A stretch of 64,000 nt of DNA, taken from positions 37,750 through 101,749 of the forward strand of contig CAZGCA010000005.1 of NCBI GenBank assembly GCA_964524145.1, written 5' to 3'. The notes beneath the pieces were generated by a model. The model was not told the DNA's origin. It searched no databases and was given only the letters and a program-made list of their open reading frames with translations. A program made the position numbers and the translations under genes. Positions 60,934 through 64,000 of this stretch are shown here, piece by piece; position 1 is the stretch's first letter, and each line of letters opens with the position of its first letter. The DNA is from CAZGCA01 sp964524145. GTDB taxonomy: Bacteria > Hydrogenedentota > CAZGCA01.

Positions 60934-62490
60934 TCAACCCTCTCGCAAAGACAGCTGCACGCCTCTGTCGGCGCTGCGTATCGGAAAGAACCTGAACCCC
61001 ACCACGCGCGGCTGTACCGCAACGAACTGTTTCCTGTGCCAGAGAAACACCCACGGCGCGGCTTCGACGACGAGCTTTTCCACTTGGGCATACCCGTCCG
61101 CGCGAGTGGCCGCGTCAGTCTCCGCAACAGCGGTCTCGATTGCGGCGTCAACCTCGGGTGACGCAAACCGCGACCTGTTGCCGGCGCTGCCCCAGTTTGA
61201 CGAATGAAATGTTGGGAACAGGAAATTCTCCGGGTCGGGATAATCGGCCCACCAGGATAGATAGAAGATGTCCGGCTCGCCGCGCGAGACAGCGTCTTTG
61301 AACGAACTCCATTCGAGCATATGCAGCTCAACATCCAGTCCGACCTTACGCAGGTATTCCTGAATGGCCTCGCAAACGCTCAGTTCCTCACGGCCGGAAC
61401 TGAGATAGAGGCCTATCGTCTCTGGTGCGCCTCCCGCCTCCGCGATCAGCCGTATCGCGACTTTCGGGTCGTACCCCGGAGCCTGTCTCTCATCTGCCGC
61501 GGGCAGGATGGTCGGCGGTACGGGACCGTCGGCCACAACCGCGCTGCCCGCCAGCACCGAATCGATTATCTTCTGCCTGTCTATCGCGTGACTCACGGCG
61601 TGCCGCAGCCTGACATCGTCAAACGGCGCCCTGTCGCAGATGAAACCGAGGTAGTACGTGTTCAATCCTACGTGGCTGGTCACGAGTGATCTCAAGCGCG
61701 AGCTCGCGTTATACCTGGGTATGTCGGCGGGCGACAATTGCAGAATGTCAAGGTTCCCGGTTTCAAACTCCGACGAGGCGGCGAAATCTTCCGGAATGAT
61801 TTCGTACTCCATGCAGTCGAGCTTCGGTCCGTCAGAATAGTGGGGGTTGCGTCTGAGCACAAGCCGGACGTCTCGCTGCCAGCTTTCGAGCAGGAACGGG
61901 CCGGCTCCAACCGGATGTGAGCCGAAATCCTCGCCCCACGCTTCGACGACTTCCTGCGGTACGATAGCCGCGTTGGGCATGGTGAGCAAGCTCAGAAACG
62001 GGCCGAAGGGTTTCTCCAGTTTCAGCAGCACGGTGTTTTCGTCCGGCGTCTCGATACCCTGAACCGACCCGGCCTTCCCTTGCGCGTAGTCGTCCGCACC
62101 GTCGATTCTCCCGAGGACCCATCTCCTCGGCGACGCCGTCTTCGGGCTTAGCAGGCGCTCGAACGAATATCGCACGTCTGCGGAGGTCAGCGGACGTCCG
62201 TTCGAGAACCGTGCTTCGTCCTTGAGGACAAACGTGTAAACCAGTCCGTCATCGGAGACCGCAACCGTCGCGGCAAGCTCCGGGACCGGCTCACCGGTCT
62301 CGCCGACGCGGACAAGTCCGGCGAATATCTTTCCGGCGATCTCGCCGCCGCTGACGTCCACGATGCGGGCGGGATCGAGCGTGGACGGGTCGGCATCAAG
62401 CCTGAGCCTCAGCGTGTTGGGAGCGTCGGGCGCCCGGGCGCACCCGCAGAGTGCGACTACCCAACACACAGCAATTAGCCGCCGCATCAT
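60934..62490 (-). CDS. Oligopeptide-binding lipoprotein, DppA/OppA type
   Basis: This is a 518-residue solute-binding protein of ABC family 5. The lipobox is ALCGC (Cys17). Conserved parts are LDADPSTLDPARIVDVSGGE, LTSADVRYSFERLLSPKTA, DDVRLRHAVSHAIDRQKIID and the C-terminal YAQVEKLVVEAAPWVFLWHR. Two adjacent ATGs overlap the stop of the peptidase gene (CAATGATG). In this operon, with an amidase and a gamma-glutamyl peptidase, murein tripeptide is a reasonable ligand, but any short peptide fits. Confidence 0.92.
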   Translation of the reverse strand: MMRRLIAVCWVVALCGCARAPDAPNTLRLRLDADPSTLDPARIVDVSGGEIAGKIFAGLVRVGETGEPVPELAATVAVSDDGLVYTFVLKDEARFSNGRPLTSADVRYSFERLLSPKTASPRRWVLGRIDGADDYAQGKAGSVQGIETPDENTVLLKLEKPFGPFLSLLTMPNAAIVPQEVVEAWGEDFGSHPVGAGPFLLESWQRDVRLVLRRNPHYSDGPKLDCMEYEIIPEDFAASSEFETGNLDILQLSPADIPRYNASSRLRSLVTSHVGLNTYYLGFICDRAPFDDVRLRHAVSHAIDRQKIIDSVLAGSAVVADGPVPPTILPAADERQAPGYDPKVAIRLIAEAGGAPETIGLYLSSGREELSVCEAIQEYLRKVGLDVELHMLEWSSFKDAVSRGEPDIFYLSWWADYPDPENFLFPTFHSSNWGSAGNRSRFASPEVDAAIETAVAETDAATRADGYAQVEKLVVEAAPWVFLWHRKQFVAVQPRVVGFRFFPIRSADRGVQLSLREG

Positions 62491-63377
62491 TGGCACGTAC
62501 GCGAATACTCCCTCGCTGCAGCAACAAGCGACTTGAAGATGCGCCTGTCTACCGTGCCGGACCGCTCCGGTTTCGTCCAGTCGCGACAGGTGGATTCGGG
62601 ATGCCACTGCACGCCCAGACAGTATCCCGACATCGCATCCCTCTGCTCGACCGCCTCGATGACGCCGTCGGGCGCTTGAGCGCTCGCGACCAGCCCGCCG
62701 CCCACCTTCTTCACCGCTTGGTGATGGGTGCTGGCAACAGTGGCGGTGTTGCACCGGCACACCTTCCGAAGATATGTTCCGGCGGTCACGAGAACCTTGT
62801 GCCTGATGGGGTTATCGCCTGTTCCGTGGTCGAGCGCCTTCGGGAGGTCGGTCGGAATGTCCTGGTGCAGCGAACCGCCCGTCACAATGTTCAATAACTG
62901 CATCCCATAACATATTGCCAGAAGCGGCACGTTCCGGTCCAAGGCCGTTTCGACCAACAGTGTGTCGGACGCCACGCGTCTCGAGACCTCCGGATCGTGC
63001 GCACCACCGGCCTGCTGCCCATACAATCCGGGATCGATATCCCGCCCCCCGGTTACCACGAGTCCGTCGAGCCTCGAGATGCACGCTTTTGCGTTACGTT
63101 TGGTGACAAGCGGGACGGCTACCGGCAAGCCGCCCGCACGCGACACCGCCCGCGCATACTCGAGCTTGAGGTACAGATGGTCCTTGCTCTTGTCGATGAG
63201 TCCTCCCGGGTCGTAGCTTGTGGAGATTCCGATGAGTGGCACAACGAAACCGGGCTTTACCACACGGTTTACCCCGTTAAGTTTCACGTCAGAAGCGCCC
63301 TGAGACCTGCCTTTCGGGCCGGAGTTGGATGATCCGACGCCGTCCGCCTTGGCCGACATTCTAACACGCCACCGCAT
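62487..63377 (-). CDS. Class I glutamine amidotransferase-like peptidase C26
   Basis: This is a 296-residue enzyme of the peptidase C26/PuuD family, which hydrolyses gamma-glutamyl bonds. The nucleophile is Cys in VPLLAICYGMQLLNIVTGGS, with the His-Glu pair in GVQWHPES. VVTGGRDIDPGLYG is typical. The first 40 residues are polar and variable; a second ATG at 63359 is an alternative start, and neither has a good RBS. It is the first gene of the operon with the peptide transporter and murein amidase, near the rRNA genes. A role on gamma-D-Glu peptides is inferred. Confidence 0.86.
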   Translation of the reverse strand: MRWRVRMSAKADGVGSSNSGPKGRSQGASDVKLNGVNRVVKPGFVVPLIGISTSYDPGGLIDKSKDHLYLKLEYARAVSRAGGLPVAVPLVTKRNAKACISRLDGLVVTGGRDIDPGLYGQQAGGAHDPEVSRRVASDTLLVETALDRNVPLLAICYGMQLLNIVTGGSLHQDIPTDLPKALDHGTGDNPIRHKVLVTAGTYLRKVCRCNTATVASTHHQAVKKVGGGLVASAQAPDGVIEAVEQRDAMSGYCLGVQWHPESTCRDWTKPERSGTVDRRIFKSLVAAAREYSRTCQ

Positions 63378-63394
63378 ATTTGTCTACAACTCGT

Positions 63395-63456
63395 ATTGCG
63401 CCGTCTAGAATCTTATCGTTGCGCCATATAATATCTTACCATAGGTGGTGGTAAGA
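63395..63456. repeat. Short relative of the MITE-like repeat
   Basis: About 62 bases match the left part of 49718-49791, lacking 12 internal bases (TATTGCGCCGTCTA then GTTGCGCCATATAATATCTT and the hairpin arm). No matching right end was found. It lies between the C26 gene and 5S rRNA. Confidence 0.75.
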
Positions 63457-63606
63457 ACGACGGGAGGAGGAGACGCTAGCCCTGGATCAAGGCGTGAATT
63501 GGTCGAGGCACTGCGGGTGCGTTACCACAACGCATCGAAGCAGCAAAAGGGGGTGATTCTCGATGGACTGTGCGATTAGGGCGGGCTTGACCCGGAAAAG
63601 AACAAT

Positions 63607-63724
<118 letters not shown>

Positions 63725-63805
63725 AATATCGTTCTAAGTTGTAAATATTGACAGTTGAATATCGCCGTCGCTTGCGAACTACAACGTGCGAATCATACCA
63801 ATAAT

Positions 63806-64000
<195 letters not shown>

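Overview
The window reads as a chromosomal piece of a flagellated, diderm, probably uncultured bacterium with a fairly GC-rich genome. BamD-, LptE- and exosortase-type genes point to an outer membrane. The flagellar operon has a Bacillus/Aquifex-like order (flgB-flgC-fliE-fliF-fliG-fliH-fliI-fliJ...), with FlbD, MotE-like and YvyF-like accessory proteins. Together with a dockerin-bearing secreted protein, a type IV pilin and many sugar-catabolic remnants, this suggests a candidate phylum near the PVC group (Omnitrophota, Lentisphaerota or similar). That placement is an inference only.

Layout. 1-1288: end of a MATE exporter. 1391-5157: an envelope block with an exosortase and its partner membrane protein, a BamD-like lipoprotein-assembly TPR protein, an LptE-like lipoprotein and HolA. 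5165-7249: rpsT and murJ, divergent. 7474-12405: a giant secreted kelch/Ig/dockerin protein. 12629-13789: a secreted Pro-rich TPR protein. 13797-30582: one long leftward flagellar operon, flgB to fliP, which includes motAB but no fliM and no fliQ/fliR/flhB/flhA. 30779-36835: a leftward regulatory operon (large TPR membrane protein, FlgN-like chaperone, PAS histidine kinase, sigma-54 activator). It starts from a near-consensus sigma-70 promoter. A strong sigma-54 promoter match lies just upstream of flgB, so the activator next door probably switches on the structural operon.

37259-38780: SixA-like phosphatase and a Gfo/Idh/MocA oxidoreductase. 38850-44674: an accessory island of sugar/nucleoside genes (nucleoside hydrolase, RhaT-type transporter, ribokinase, URO-D-type protein and several broken genes). 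It is bounded by 79-bp direct repeats derived from the 3' ends of two convergent host genes, with an IS1380-type transposase remnant at its left edge. 44681-45778: a radical SAM protein with its Cys-rich SPASM-like domain at the N terminus. 46373-48053: an NSS transporter with a tiny MetS-like subunit. 48159-49537: a small operon containing a YvyF-like zinc-ribbon protein.

49538-54716: a gene-poor, decayed stretch holding a MITE-like repeat, a type IV pilin with a strong terminator, a GH28-like enzyme, a sugar-binding lipoprotein and gene fragments. 54853-56496: a ThDP enzyme. 56734-63377: a leftward operon (class-I amidotransferase-like peptidase, peptide-binding lipoprotein, two Dpp-type permeases, two-module murein amidase) that looks like a cell-wall peptide recovery unit without its own ATPases. 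The right end carries 5S rRNA and the 3' end of 23S rRNA on the minus strand.
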